A stretch of DNA of 64,000 bases from Actinomadura sp. NBRC 104425 (GCF_030269545.1 NZ_BSTN01000009.1:124001-188000); one strand, 5' to 3'. Numbered from the stretch's first letter, positions 25,005 through 33,408 are shown. Program-made: numbers and translations. The notes: a model not told the origin generated them from the sequence alone.

Positions 25005-25497
25005 CCGCCTCCAGGCCGCCCATCGCCGTCGCGGCGCGGTACCGGGCCACCGGCCCCGCGACCAGCGCGGCGTAGATCGCGGCCGGGGACGCGTCCTCGG
25101 CGCAGGTGACGGTCATCAGCAGCCGCGGCCGGGCCGCGCTGCCGGTGAGCCGCATCCGCACCTGCGCGACGCCGGGCACCCGCCCGGCGTCGCGCAGCAG
25201 CTCCTCCCCCGCCCGGCGGGCCTGCACGCGGACGTGGCCGCGCAGCGCGGGACGCCACCGGCGCAGCGCCGCCCGCCCCTCCCGGATCAGCCAGGCCAGC
25301 CCCACCAGCGCCAGGAACTCGGCGACGCTGGCCAGGACGGGCCAGAACCAGGCGTTGCGCAACGCGTACCGGACCACCGCCGGGTCGAGCACCGGCCGCA
25401 CCTGCCACGCCGCGCCGAACCCGCCGAGACCGGCGCACAGCGCGAGCGCTCCGCACATCAGCAGCACCGTGCCGGTCAGGGCCGTGGCGACTCGCAT
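24811..25497 (-). CDS. Membrane protein with an Asp23-associated (AmaP-like) domain
   Basis: The protein has 228 residues. Two membrane segments lie at about 5-28 and 48-70, followed by a cytoplasmic domain (ALRGHVRVQARRAGEELLRDAGRVPGVAQVRMRLTG shortened here to its pattern) that resembles alkaline-shock membrane anchors of actinomycetes. These tether or partner Asp23/Gls24 envelope-stress proteins. The last about 65 residues are Arg-rich, low-complexity and antisense to the end of dctA; they may be an unselected read-through tail. The gene starts 3 bp after the stop of the upstream partner at 25501, so both are one operon. Confidence 0.7.
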   Translation of the reverse strand: MRVATALTGTVLLMCGALALCAGLGGFGAAWQVRPVLDPAVVRYALRNAWFWPVLASVAEFLALVGLAWLIREGRAALRRWRPALRGHVRVQARRAGEELLRDAGRVPGVAQVRMRLTGSAARPRLLMTVTCAEDASPAAIYAALVAGPVARYRAATAMGGLEAVIDFRLRRPGRARRRPVPARTPRRWGRRTPSRTHRTVRARIARTARTVSPARLLRRGRPGASPR

Positions 25498-25500
25498 CGC

Positions 25501-26118
25501 TCAGTCCCTCCGCCACGTCGTCAGGGCGCTGACGCGCCGCTCCTCCAGCAGGTCCAGCTCGGCCAGCCGGTCGAGCACCGCCCGGCGCACCCGCGAGTCG
25601 AACATGGCGGGATTGCAGTAGTGCGTGGTCGTCCGCACGACGACCCGGGGCCGCAGCCGCCTGCCGCGCACCCCCACCCGCGCGCGCGTGATGCCGGGCA
25701 CGCGCGCCGCCGTGTCGACCAGGACCCGCCGCACGTCCGCGCGGCTCATCCCGGCCGCCGACCACGGGGTGACGCCGCGCATCGGCAGCGTCCGGCCCCT
25801 GCGCGGCACCGCCGAGACCACCATGGCCAACCCGAGCGCGGCCAGCGCGGCCGCCGCAGCCAGCACGGGCGGGTCGCCCCAGGCGACGTGCCGCAGCACG
25901 GAGGCCATCCGGTCGACCGGCAGCAGATGCGCCCCGCCCGCGGCCATCGCCCAGACCGCCTCGACCGCCGTCACCGCACCGGCGGCCGTGACCACCGCCG
26001 CCGCGACCAGCGCCGCCAGCGCGCACTGCGGCCGGAACGCCCGCCGGGTCAGCCACTGCGCGGCCTCCGGTGCGCGCGTCCGTTCCGTCACGTGTGTGAC
26101 CAGTGTCGTCTCGCCCAT
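25501..26118 (-). CDS. DUF6286-type membrane protein, Asp23-cluster associated
   Basis: This 205-residue protein has two membrane segments (about 27-55 and 80-110) followed by a soluble domain with a repeated secretion-type core: MSRADVRRVLVDTAARVPGI and ARVGVRGRRLRPRVVVRTTT. The pattern matches the DUF6286 proteins that actinomycetes encode next to Asp23/Gls24 family genes. I choose ATG 26118, with GGGGGTGG upstream, over a further ATG 16 codons earlier. It is transcribed with the AmaP-like gene. No Asp23 gene itself is in the window, which is odd for this cluster. Confidence 0.75.
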   Translation of the reverse strand: MGETTLVTHVTERTRAPEAAQWLTRRAFRPQCALAALVAAAVVTAAGAVTAVEAVWAMAAGGAHLLPVDRMASVLRHVAWGDPPVLAAAAALAALGLAMVVSAVPRRGRTLPMRGVTPWSAAGMSRADVRRVLVDTAARVPGITRARVGVRGRRLRPRVVVRTTTHYCNPAMFDSRVRRAVLDRLAELDLLEERRVSALTTWRRD

Positions 26119-26223
26119 CGCCACCCCCGTCGACAAGTGGGCATGCGTAACCTTGCCACTACCCACCGTGACGGATCATTACTCCAGCGCACGCGCGCGG
26201 GAACGGCCGGGCGGGGGCGGCGC

Positions 26224-27087
26224 TCAGCGGAAGACGACGGTGCGGTTCCCGTTCAGCAGCACGCGATGCTCGGAGTGCCAGCGCACGGCGCGGGCCAGCG
26301 CCAGGCACTCCATGTCGCGGCCGACCGCCATGAGGTCCTCGGGGCTGTGCGTGTGGTCGACGCGGGCGACCTCCTGCTCGATGATCGGGCCCTCGTCCAG
26401 GTCGGCGGTGACGTAGTGCGCGGTGGCGCCGATCAGCTTGACGCCGCGCGCGTGCGCCTGGTGGTAGGGCCGGGCGCCCTTGAAGCTCGGCAGGAACGAG
26501 TGGTGGATGTTGATCACCCGCCCGGGCAGCTTGGCGCAGAAGTCGTCCGACAGGATCTGCATGTACCGGGCGAGCACCACCAGGTCGGCGCGGTAGTGCT
26601 CGACGAGGGTGAGCACCTCGGCCTCCTGCGCCGCCTTGCCGCCCGCCGCCACCGGCAGATGGTGGTAGTCGATCCCGTAGGACTGGGTGAGCGGCCGCAG
26701 GTCGGGATGGTTGGACACCACGGCCACGATGTCGATGTCCAGCAGCCCGGACCGCTGCCGGTACAGCAGATCGTTCAGGCAGTGCCCGCCCTTGGAGACC
26801 ATGATGAGCACGCGGGTGCGCTCGGCCGCGTCGTACAGCCGCCAGTCCAGGCCCAGCTCGGGCCCCAGGGAGGCGAACGCGCCCCGCAGGGCGTCGGCAT
26901 CGGTGCCGGGCGGCGCGGAGAACTGCACCCGCATGAAGAACGTGCCGGAGTCGCGGTCGCCGAACTGCTGGCTCTCCACGATGTTGCAGCCGCGCTCGGC
27001 CAGCAGCCCGGAGACGGCCGCCACGATGCCGGGACGGTCCGGGCAGGAGAGCGTCAGCACGAATTCGCTTGCGCTGGAGCTGGTCAC
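26224..27087 (-). CDS. purU: Formyltetrahydrofolate deformylase
   Basis: PurU hydrolyses 10-formyl-tetrahydrofolate to tetrahydrofolate and formate, balancing one-carbon pools. The 287-residue protein has an N-terminal ACT domain (FVLTLSCPDRPGIVAAVSGL, about 9-80) and a formyltransferase-fold domain. The catalytic residues are in NIHHSFLPSFKGA and HYVTADLDEGPI. I choose GTG 27087, which puts the ACT domain at the usual distance; a TTG 11 codons earlier gives a basic leader not seen in the family. The ribosome binding site is weak for both. It stands alone. Its activity complements the glycine cleavage/GlyA genes that load folate with one-carbon units. Confidence 0.93.
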   Translation of the reverse strand: MTSSSASEFVLTLSCPDRPGIVAAVSGLLAERGCNIVESQQFGDRDSGTFFMRVQFSAPPGTDADALRGAFASLGPELGLDWRLYDAAERTRVLIMVSKGGHCLNDLLYRQRSGLLDIDIVAVVSNHPDLRPLTQSYGIDYHHLPVAAGGKAAQEAEVLTLVEHYRADLVVLARYMQILSDDFCAKLPGRVINIHHSFLPSFKGARPYHQAHARGVKLIGATAHYVTADLDEGPIIEQEVARVDHTHSPEDLMAVGRDMECLALARAVRWHSEHRVLLNGNRTVVFR

Positions 27088-27270
27088 GATGGTTTTTCGT
27101 CGCTTTCGGAGACGTCTCAACGATTACGCAGGGTGAGACCTACGAGCTTACTGGCGCATTCGCCGCCGTCACCGCGCGCCGTGCCACCGAGCGGAAGTTT
27201 TCACGGCCGTCGCCTCCCGCCGGCCGCCGTCGGGCGGCGCACCGGGTTGTCCGTTTCAGGGGTCGGCATG

Positions 27271-27291
27271 TACTTTAGTGTTACTAAAGTA
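27271..27291. promoter_or_regulatory. Perfect palindromic operator before the small membrane protein/regulator pair
   Basis: TACTTTAG (27271-27278) and CTAAAGTA (27284-27291) are perfect 8-bp arms around TGTTA. The AT-rich palindrome stands out in GC-rich DNA and lies 23 bp before the GTG at 27315. It is the expected binding site of the winged-helix protein encoded by the second gene of this operon. Confidence 0.75.
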
Positions 27292-27314
27292 GTTGAGTGG
27301 AAGGGAAGTTCACC

Positions 27315-27728
27315 GTGCCCACCCCCGACGAGGCCCGTGCGGCCCTCACCGAAGCGCAGCGCGTCCAGGAGCAGGTTCGCAGGTCGGGCCGCTGGTTCAC
27401 CTGGTTTCTGGCGGCGGTCGGGGCCGTGTCGATCGTCTGGATCACCGCGATGGAGGCGGTGTGGCCGCAGGGCCGCTACGCCCTGGCGGGGGTGTGGGCG
27501 GCCTTGTTCCTGCTGGCTGGCGAGTGGATGAAGCGGCGCCCGGCGCTTCCGCTCGGCGCCGGGCGCAGGCTGACGGTGGCCACCGCAGCGTGGTTCGGCC
27601 TCTACCTGGTGGCGGTCGGGCCGGTCACCCGCTGGCAGTGGGACACCTCCGTCCCGGCCTGGACGCTCGCCTCGGCCGTCGCGGCGCTGCCGTTCTTCGT
27701 GGCCGCCTGGATGGGACGGCGCGCATGA
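27315..27728 (+). CDS. Small four-helix membrane protein
   Basis: This 137-residue protein has a short helical head (PDEARAALTEAQRVQEQVRRS) and four membrane segments at about 30-50, 57-75, 85-105 and 115-133. GGAAGGGAAG precedes the GTG at 27315. I do not recognise a named family, but such proteins paired with a small winged-helix regulator are common in actinomycetes. It overlaps the regulator gene by 4 bp (ATGA). The operon is preceded by a perfect palindrome, so it is probably autorepressed. Confidence 0.75.
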   Translation: MPTPDEARAALTEAQRVQEQVRRSGRWFTWFLAAVGAVSIVWITAMEAVWPQGRYALAGVWAALFLLAGEWMKRRPALPLGAGRRLTVATAAWFGLYLVAVGPVTRWQWDTSVPAWTLASAVAALPFFVAAWMGRRA

Positions 27729-28033
27729 GCCATCCCCGGCACGACCTGGACCCGATCGTCCACACCCCCGCGCGGTTCTCCGTCCTGGCGCTGCTGGCGG
27801 CGGTCGAACGCGCCGAGTTCCGCTTCGTCCGCGAGACGGTCGAGCTCAGCGACTCGGCCCTGTCCCAGCACCTGACGTCCCTGGAACGGGCCGGCTACGT
27901 CACCGTCCGCAAGACGCAGTCCGGACGCCGCACCACCACCTGGATCGCCCTCACCGACGAGGGCCGGGCCGCCTTCACCCGCCACGTCGCGCTCCTCAAC
28001 CAGATCGCAGGAACGGCGCCCCGACTTCGTTGA
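27725..28033 (+). CDS. Winged-helix (MarR/ArsR-like, HTH_34 type) transcriptional regulator
   Basis: The 102-residue protein is a single winged-helix domain: PARFSVLALLAAVERAEF, VELSDSALSQHLTSLERAGY as recognition helix and VTVRKTQSGRRTTTWIALTDEG as wing. It lacks metal-binding cysteines, so it is not a classical ArsR metal sensor. The ATG at 27725 overlaps the stop of the upstream membrane protein gene. The perfect AT-rich palindrome at 27271-27291 is the likely operator. The ligand is unknown. Confidence 0.88.
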   Translation: MSHPRHDLDPIVHTPARFSVLALLAAVERAEFRFVRETVELSDSALSQHLTSLERAGYVTVRKTQSGRRTTTWIALTDEGRAAFTRHVALLNQIAGTAPRLR

Positions 28034-28078
28034 CCGAGCGGTAGTTTCGGCGTGCGGCGGCGGGTTAGATTCGCACCC

Positions 28079-29044
28079 ATGCGGCGGCTCCTCGTCCTCC
28101 TCCTGACGGTCATCGTGACGCTCACCGGATGCACGGACGGCGGCGGTGGCGGCCGCAGCGGCAGCGGCACCGCGAGCGGCTCGCGCAAAGGCTCGGACGC
28201 GGACGGCAAGCGGCCCGCGACCGTGTCCGGCATTCCCACCTCCGCCGGCACGCACAGGCAGAAACTCGACGTGGGCACGTTCGGGCACCGCGAGTACCTG
28301 CTGCACGTCCCGCCGAAGCCGGCGAACGGGCGATGGCGCGACGGCAGGCCCGCCAAGCCCCTGCCGCTCGTGATCGCGCTGCACGGCGGCCTGGCCACCA
28401 TGGACAAGATGCGCACGCTGACCGGGTTCGACGACCTGGCCGACGACAAGGGCTTCCTGGTCGCCTACCCCGACGGCTTCATGACCACCTGGAACGCCGG
28501 CGACTGCTGCGGCGCCGCCAAGATCGGCAAGATCGACGACGTCGGATTCCTCAGCAAGCTCATCGACCGGCTGACCGGCGCGGGCCTGGCCGACGCCCGG
28601 CGCGTGTACGTCACCGGCTTCTCCAACGGCGCGGGCATGGCCTACCGCATGGCCTGCGAAAAGCCCGGCAAGGTCGCCGCGATCGGGGTGGTCGAGGGCG
28701 CGCTGGTGACCGAGTGCGACCCGGACCGCCCGGTCGCCGCGATGATCTTCCATGGGACGGCCGACCGCAACGTCCCGTTCAACGGCGGCGGCCGCCGCGA
28801 CTTCAACGACGACCGCCCCTACCCGCCCGTCTCCTACGCGGTCGATGTTTGGCGCGACGCCGGGAACCTGCCCCGGCTGCGGCCCAAGGTCATCACCGCC
28901 GGCGCGATCGAGTGCGACTCCACCGGCAAAGGCGCGCGGGGCGCGGAGGTCACCCTGTGCCGGGTCCGGGGCGGCACGCACGAATGGCCGTCCCGCGCGA
29001 GCAGCATGCTCTGGGACTTCTTCGCCGACCACACCCGCGCCTGA
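28079..29044 (+). CDS. Lipoprotein esterase of the PHB depolymerase/LpqC type
   Basis: This 321-residue protein starts with a lipoprotein signal (RRLLVLLLTVIVTLTGC; the Cys at about 18 is lipidated). A Gly/Ser/Lys linker follows, then an alpha/beta hydrolase domain. LHGGLATMDKM is the oxyanion region, GFSNGAGMAYRM holds the catalytic Ser, HGTADRNVPF the Asp and GGTHEWP the His. TWNAGDCCG is typical of the family of PHB depolymerases and feruloyl esterases, including mycobacterial LpqC. It probably hydrolyses esters outside the cell. ATG 28079 gives a proper signal peptide; an upstream frame start at 28052 adds extra basic residues. Confidence 0.9.
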   Translation: MRRLLVLLLTVIVTLTGCTDGGGGGRSGSGTASGSRKGSDADGKRPATVSGIPTSAGTHRQKLDVGTFGHREYLLHVPPKPANGRWRDGRPAKPLPLVIALHGGLATMDKMRTLTGFDDLADDKGFLVAYPDGFMTTWNAGDCCGAAKIGKIDDVGFLSKLIDRLTGAGLADARRVYVTGFSNGAGMAYRMACEKPGKVAAIGVVEGALVTECDPDRPVAAMIFHGTADRNVPFNGGGRRDFNDDRPYPPVSYAVDVWRDAGNLPRLRPKVITAGAIECDSTGKGARGAEVTLCRVRGGTHEWPSRASSMLWDFFADHTRA

Positions 29045-29108
29045 CCTCCACACTCCACCGGATATGAACTGTTTTCATATTCGGCGGTACCTATGGCAGG
29101 GTGTGCCC

Positions 29109-30293
29109 ATGAATTTCCGGGAGCGCTACGACACGGCCACCGCCGCCCTCGACGCCCCGTTCGCGGTCGTGGACTTGGCCGCGTTCCGGGCCAACGCCGC
29201 CGACCTCGTCCGCCGCGCCGCCGGCAAACCCATCCGCGTCGCCAGCAAGTCCGTGCGCTGCCGGGCGCTCCTGGAGGAGGTCCTCGCCCTGGACGGCTTC
29301 GCCGGCGTCATGGCGTTCACCCTCCCCGAGGCCCTCTGGCTCGCCGGGCACCGCGTCAGCGACGACATCCTCGTCGCCTACCCCACCACCGACCGCGCCG
29401 CCCTCGCCGCCCTCGCCCGCGACGAGCATGCCGCCCGCACCGTCACCCTCATGGTCGACTGCGACGACCACCTCGACCTCATCGAACGGCACACCCACGG
29501 CCATCCCGTCCGCGTGTGCATCGACATCGACGCCTCCTACCGCGCCCTGCGCGGACGGCTGCGCGTCGGCGCCCGCCGCTCCCCGCTGCACACCCCCGAC
29601 CAGGTGCGCGCCTTCGCCGAACGGATCCTCGAACGGCCCGGACTGCGGCTGGTCGGGCTGATGGCCTACGAAGGGCAGATCGCCGGCGTCGGCGACCTGC
29701 CGCCCGGCCGGCCCGTGCGCGCCCGCGCCATCCAGGTCATGCAGCGCCGCTCCCGCCGGGAACTCGCCCGCCGCCGCGCCGCCATCGTCGCCGCCGTCCG
29801 CCGGCTCACCGACCTGGAGTTCGTCAACGGCGGCGGCACCGGCAGCGTCGAGAAGACCGCCGCCGAACGCGCCGTCACCGAGGTCGCCGCCGGCTCCGGC
29901 CTCTACCAGCCGCACCTGTTCGACCACTACTCCAACTTCCGCGGCCGCCCCGCCGCCCTGTTCGCCCTGCCGGTCGTCCGCCGCCCCGCCCCCGGCGTCG
30001 TCACCTGCCTCGGCGGCGGCTACCTGGCGTCCGGCCCCGGCGACCCGATGCGCCTCCCCCAGCCGTACCTGCCCACCGGCCTGTCCTACGACCCGGAGGA
30101 GGGCGCCGGAGAGGTCCAGACGCCGCTGCTCGGCGAGACCGCCGACAGGCTCGCGATCGGCGACCGCGTCTGGTTCCGGCACACCAAGGCCGGCGAACTG
30201 TGCGAACGCTTCGCCGAACTCCACCTGATCGACGGCGACCGCCTGGTGCGGACCGTCCCTACCTACCGGGGCGAGGGCCGCACCTTCCTCTGA
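29109..30293 (+). CDS. PLP enzyme of the alanine-racemase/D-threonine aldolase fold (amino acid deaminase/aldolase)
   Basis: The 394-residue protein has the alanine-racemase-like barrel: APFAVVDLAAFRANAADL, then IRVASKSVRC, where the Lys (about residue 48) should bind PLP. The C-terminal beta domain (VTCLGGGYLASG, GDRVWFRHTKAGELCERF) has the His and Cys that bind metal in D-serine dehydratase and D-threonine aldolase relatives. It probably acts on a D-amino or hydroxy-amino acid. No partner gene indicates the substrate. ATG 29109 has a weak upstream site (GGCAGGGTG). Confidence 0.85.
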   Translation: MNFRERYDTATAALDAPFAVVDLAAFRANAADLVRRAAGKPIRVASKSVRCRALLEEVLALDGFAGVMAFTLPEALWLAGHRVSDDILVAYPTTDRAALAALARDEHAARTVTLMVDCDDHLDLIERHTHGHPVRVCIDIDASYRALRGRLRVGARRSPLHTPDQVRAFAERILERPGLRLVGLMAYEGQIAGVGDLPPGRPVRARAIQVMQRRSRRELARRRAAIVAAVRRLTDLEFVNGGGTGSVEKTAAERAVTEVAAGSGLYQPHLFDHYSNFRGRPAALFALPVVRRPAPGVVTCLGGGYLASGPGDPMRLPQPYLPTGLSYDPEEGAGEVQTPLLGETADRLAIGDRVWFRHTKAGELCERFAELHLIDGDRLVRTVPTYRGEGRTFL

Positions 30294-30351
30294 CCGCTCT
30301 TTCCCCGCAGCGCATCCGCCGGACGGCGGACCGGGGACGTAGATTGTGGGC

Positions 30352-31029
30352 ATGAGCGACGCCCCAGTGATCAGCGTCCGCGGCGAGGTCGTGCTGGAGG
30401 CCCAGCCCGAACTTGCCCTTTTGTCGGTGCACGTCCAGAGCCGGGAGGACGAGCGCCGCGCCGCCCTGGACCGCCTCGTCGAACGCAACCAGCGCGCCCT
30501 CGACCTCATCAGGTCGTACGGGGAGGCGGTCGAACGCGTCGAGACCGGCGGCCTGTCCATCTCCCCGGTGCTTCGGCAGCGGCGCCGCGAAGGCGAGATC
30601 CGCGGCTACCAGGGCACCGCCTGGATCAAGGTGACCGTCGTCGACTTCACCGTGCTCGGCGAACTGGTCACCCGGCTCGGCGACATGGAGCGCACCTTCG
30701 TCCACGGCCCCCAGTGGGACCTGCGCCGCGACAGCGAGGTCTACGCGCGCGCCGCCCGCCAGGCCGCCCAGGAGGCCGTCGCCCGCGCCCGCAGCTACGC
30801 CGAGGCGCTCGGCGCCCGCCTCACCGGCCTGGTCGAACTCGCCGACTCCGGCCTCATCCGGGACGACCACCGCAGCGCGACGCCCCTGATGGCGACCCTG
30901 GCCGGCGAAGTGTCCCGCGGCGTCCCCCCGTCGGAACCCGAGCCGATCACCCTGGAACCCGAGATCCAGTACGTGCGCTCCTCAGTCGAGGCCCGCTTCA
31001 CCGTGACACCTCCCGACCTGGACGGCTAG
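30352..31029 (+). CDS. SIMPL-domain (DUF541) protein
   Basis: This 225-residue protein shows the SIMPL pattern: SVRGEVVLEAQPELALLSVHVQS at the start, alternating beta strands and helices (DRLVERNQRALDLIRSYGEAV), and a C-terminal strand EIQYVRSSVEARFTV. Relatives include E. coli YggE, linked to oxidative stress, and SIMPL, linked to signalling. The biochemical role is not settled. Unlike many relatives it has no signal peptide. It is 50 bp before the PfkB kinase gene and may be co-transcribed. Confidence 0.88.
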   Translation: MSDAPVISVRGEVVLEAQPELALLSVHVQSREDERRAALDRLVERNQRALDLIRSYGEAVERVETGGLSISPVLRQRRREGEIRGYQGTAWIKVTVVDFTVLGELVTRLGDMERTFVHGPQWDLRRDSEVYARAARQAAQEAVARARSYAEALGARLTGLVELADSGLIRDDHRSATPLMATLAGEVSRGVPPSEPEPITLEPEIQYVRSSVEARFTVTPPDLDG

Positions 31030-31079
31030 GGCGGTGACGCGGGCCCGGCACGGGCACGCCACCGACCCGGAGGGATGAG

Positions 31080-32207
31080 ATGACCGTGACCGACCCGGGG
31101 CCGCCGCCCGGCACGCCCCCCGAACCCTCCCTGCGCGACCCGTGCACCGAACGCGGCCCCGCCGGCGAGCTCCTGCACGCCGGGGACGAACCGCACGGCC
31201 TGGACGTCTTCCTCACCGGCCGGGTCTTCATGGACATGATCTTCACCGGGCTGCCCGGCCTGCCCCCGCCCGGCACCGAACTGGTCACCGACGGCCTCGG
31301 CTCGGCCCCCGGCGGCGTCGCCAACCTCGCCGTCGCCATGAGCCGCCTCGGCCTGCGCACCGGCCTGGCCGCCGCGTTCGGCGACGACATGTTCGGGGCC
31401 TACCTCTGGCGCACCCTGTCCGAGCAGGAGGGCGTCGACCTGCGCTGGTCCCGCGAAATCACCGGCTGGCCGACCCCGGTCACGGTGTCGCTGGCCTACG
31501 ACTGCGACCGCAGCATGGTCACCTACGCCCGCCCGTTCCCGCCCGGCGACGCCGACCCGGTCACCGACCCGCCCGCCGCCGCCACCTGCTTCGTCGACAT
31601 CGACCGCCCCGTCCCCGGCTGGGCCCTGGAGCTGCGCCGCGCGGGCACCCGCGTCTTCGCCGACGTCGCCTGGGACCCCACCGAGACCTGGTCCACCGAC
31701 GTCCTGGACCGCCTCCGCCACGTCGACGTCTTCCTGCCCAACGCCGTCGAGGCGATGGCCTACACCCGCACCCGCACCCCCGAGGAGGCCCTGCACGCCC
31801 TCGCCGACCGCGTCCCCGTCGTGGCCGTCAAGCAGGGCGCCGGCGGCGCCATCGCGATCGACTCGACCACCGGCGAGCAGGCCGGCGCCGAGGCCCTGCC
31901 GGTCGAGGCCCTCGACCCCACCGGCGCGGGCGACGTGTTCGCCGCCGGCTTCTGCTTCGGCACCCTCGCCGGCTGGCCCCTCGCCCACCGGCTGTCGTTC
32001 GCCAACCTGTGCGCGGGCCTGTCCGTCCGCCACCACAGCGGCTCGCTGGGCGCTCCCTGCTGGGGCGAGATCGCCGCCTTCGGCGACACCGGGGAGGTGC
32101 CGCCCGAGGTGCTCGAACGGTACGCGTTCATCGTCCCCTACATCCCCGAGGCCGAACTGGAACGCGGCCCCGACTGGGTCACCCGCGCCGAACCGACCCT
32201 CCGCTGA
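31080..32207 (+). CDS. PfkB-family carbohydrate/nucleoside kinase
   Basis: The 375-residue protein belongs to the ribokinase fold. The N-terminal signature is present in GSAPGGVANLAVAMSRLGL near residue 76. The C-terminal PfkB signature DPTGAGDVFAAGF near residue 279 holds the catalytic Asp and the anion hole. A 50-residue Pro-rich leader precedes the domain. The family phosphorylates sugars, nucleosides or related alcohols; no transport or catabolic gene lies next to it to name the substrate. GGAGGGATGAG precedes ATG 31080. A terminator follows. Confidence 0.92.
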   Translation: MTVTDPGPPPGTPPEPSLRDPCTERGPAGELLHAGDEPHGLDVFLTGRVFMDMIFTGLPGLPPPGTELVTDGLGSAPGGVANLAVAMSRLGLRTGLAAAFGDDMFGAYLWRTLSEQEGVDLRWSREITGWPTPVTVSLAYDCDRSMVTYARPFPPGDADPVTDPPAAATCFVDIDRPVPGWALELRRAGTRVFADVAWDPTETWSTDVLDRLRHVDVFLPNAVEAMAYTRTRTPEEALHALADRVPVVAVKQGAGGAIAIDSTTGEQAGAEALPVEALDPTGAGDVFAAGFCFGTLAGWPLAHRLSFANLCAGLSVRHHSGSLGAPCWGEIAAFGDTGEVPPEVLERYAFIVPYIPEAELERGPDWVTRAEPTLR

Positions 32208-32230
32208 CCCGTACCGCCGGACACACAAAA

Positions 32231-32261
32231 GGGCGCCGGCCGCAAGAGCGGACCGGCGCCC
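32231..32261. terminator. Bidirectional terminator hairpin
   Basis: GGGCGCCGG (32231-32239) pairs perfectly with CCGGCGCCC (32253-32261). It lies between the convergent PfkB and DUF3618 genes. AAAA precedes the stem, which gives a T-run on the minus strand, so it is strongest for the DUF3618 transcript. Confidence 0.75.
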
Positions 32262-32276
32262 GTCCGAGGAGATCGT

Positions 32277-32579
32277 TCAGCGCCGCCTGCGGCGCCAGAC
32301 GACGAAGGCGGTGATCGTCACCGCCACGCCGATGCCGATCAGCAGGGCCCGGCGGTCGGCGCCCGCACGCTCCCCCGGCTCCTGGCCGTCCGGGGTCAGC
32401 ATGGTGCGGGCGACCTTGGCGACCTGCCCGGCCTCCTCCTTGATCCGCTCGGCGCCGCGCTGGGCGACGTTGCGCGGACTGACCCGCTCGGCCAGCGCGT
32501 CGATGGTGCGGGCGAGCTCCTGGCGGGTGCGCTCGATCTCCCGCTCCAGCGCCTCCGGGTCGCGGCCCCTGTCAGCCAT
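32277..32579 (-). CDS. DUF3618 membrane protein
   Basis: The 100-residue protein begins MADRGRDPEALEREIERTRQ followed by ELARTIDALAERVSPRNVA, the conserved helical segment of DUF3618. It ends with one membrane helix (LLIGIGVAVTITAFVVW) and a basic tail RRRRR. The domain is widespread in actinobacteria and found next to phage-holin-like DUF1469 proteins. Its function is unknown. I choose ATG 32579 because the conserved helix starts there; the frame is open further upstream only by chance. Confidence 0.88.
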   Translation of the reverse strand: MADRGRDPEALEREIERTRQELARTIDALAERVSPRNVAQRGAERIKEEAGQVAKVARTMLTPDGQEPGERAGADRRALLIGIGVAVTITAFVVWRRRRR

Positions 32580-32766
32580 GCCGTTTCCTATCGTCGTTGG
32601 TGGTCTTTCGAGATCGTCCCGCCCGTTCGAGGACCGGATACGGGCATCGTGCACGGGCGTCGGCAGCGCATGATCCGAACAGTCTGTCAGGTCTTCCCGC
32701 CGAACGCCCGCCAGACCCCAGCCGGTACGGTGGAGGATGTCCATTCGAGCAAGAAAGGCGGAAGTG

Positions 32767-33234
32767 GTGTCCGATCGGCTGCAGCCCGGAGACGTCGCCC
32801 CCGAGTTCGAGCTTCCCGACGCCGACGGCAACCCGGTGTCCCTGACGTCCCTGCGCGGCAGGCGAGTGATCCTCTACTTCTACCCGGCGGCCATGACGCC
32901 CGGCTGCACCAGGGAGTCGGTCGACTTCCAGTCCAGCCTGGCCGACTTCGAGGCCGCGGGCGCCACCGTCGTCGGGATCTCCCCCGACGCGCCGCCCAAG
33001 CTCGCCAAGTTCCGCGAGAAGGAGGGGCTGACCTTCCCGCTGCTGTCCGACCCCGACGCCGACGTGCTGCGCGCCTACGGGGCCTACGGCGAGAAGAAGC
33101 TCTACGGCCGCATCGTCGTCGGCGTGATCCGCTCCACCTTCATCATCGACCCCGACGGCAAGATCGAGCACGCCTACTACAACGTGAAGGCCACCGGCCA
33201 CGTAGAGCGCCTCCGCCGCGACCTCGGCCTGTGA
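32767..33234 (+). CDS. bcp: Peroxiredoxin Bcp/PrxQ (thiol peroxidase)
   Basis: Bcp reduces hydrogen peroxide and lipid hydroperoxides. The 155-residue protein has the peroxidatic Cys in MTPGCTRESVDF (about residue 45). In E. coli Bcp a resolving Cys follows five residues later (CxxxxC); here that position is Val/Asp, so this is a one-Cys version that needs an external thiol. Downstream VVGISPDAPPKLAKFREKEGL and IRSTFIIDPDGKI are standard. Start candidates GTG 32764 and 32767 follow AAAGGCGG. An ATG at 32737 would put its ribosome binding site against the start codon. Confidence 0.93.
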   Translation: MSDRLQPGDVAPEFELPDADGNPVSLTSLRGRRVILYFYPAAMTPGCTRESVDFQSSLADFEAAGATVVGISPDAPPKLAKFREKEGLTFPLLSDPDADVLRAYGAYGEKKLYGRIVVGVIRSTFIIDPDGKIEHAYYNVKATGHVERLRRDLGL

Positions 33235-33323
33235 TTTCCCGCGTCCCCGACGCCTTTTGCGGACGGTACGCATTTGCCGGACGCAATGGTCGGCGTGACG
33301 GGGTGCCGGTGTCGGATGTCCAG

Positions 33324-33408
33324 TGCGGGCGGGGGGACTCGAACCCCCACGGTGTCGCCACCAACAGGACCTAAACCTGCCGCGTATGCCTGATTTCGCC
33401 ACGCCCGC
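33324..33408 (-). tRNA. tRNA-Leu (anticodon UAG)
   Basis: An 85-base class II tRNA is readable on the minus strand. The acceptor arms GCGGGCG and CGCCCGC pair perfectly, with A as discriminator. The T arm is GGGGG-TTCGAGT-CCCCC. The anticodon arm is GCAGG-TTTAGGT-CCTGT, giving anticodon UAG, which reads CUA and by wobble other CUN leucine codons. The long variable arm (TGGTGGCGACACCGT) is typical of leucine tRNAs. CCA is not encoded. It lies in the gap between bcp and the MEDS genes. Confidence 0.96.
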
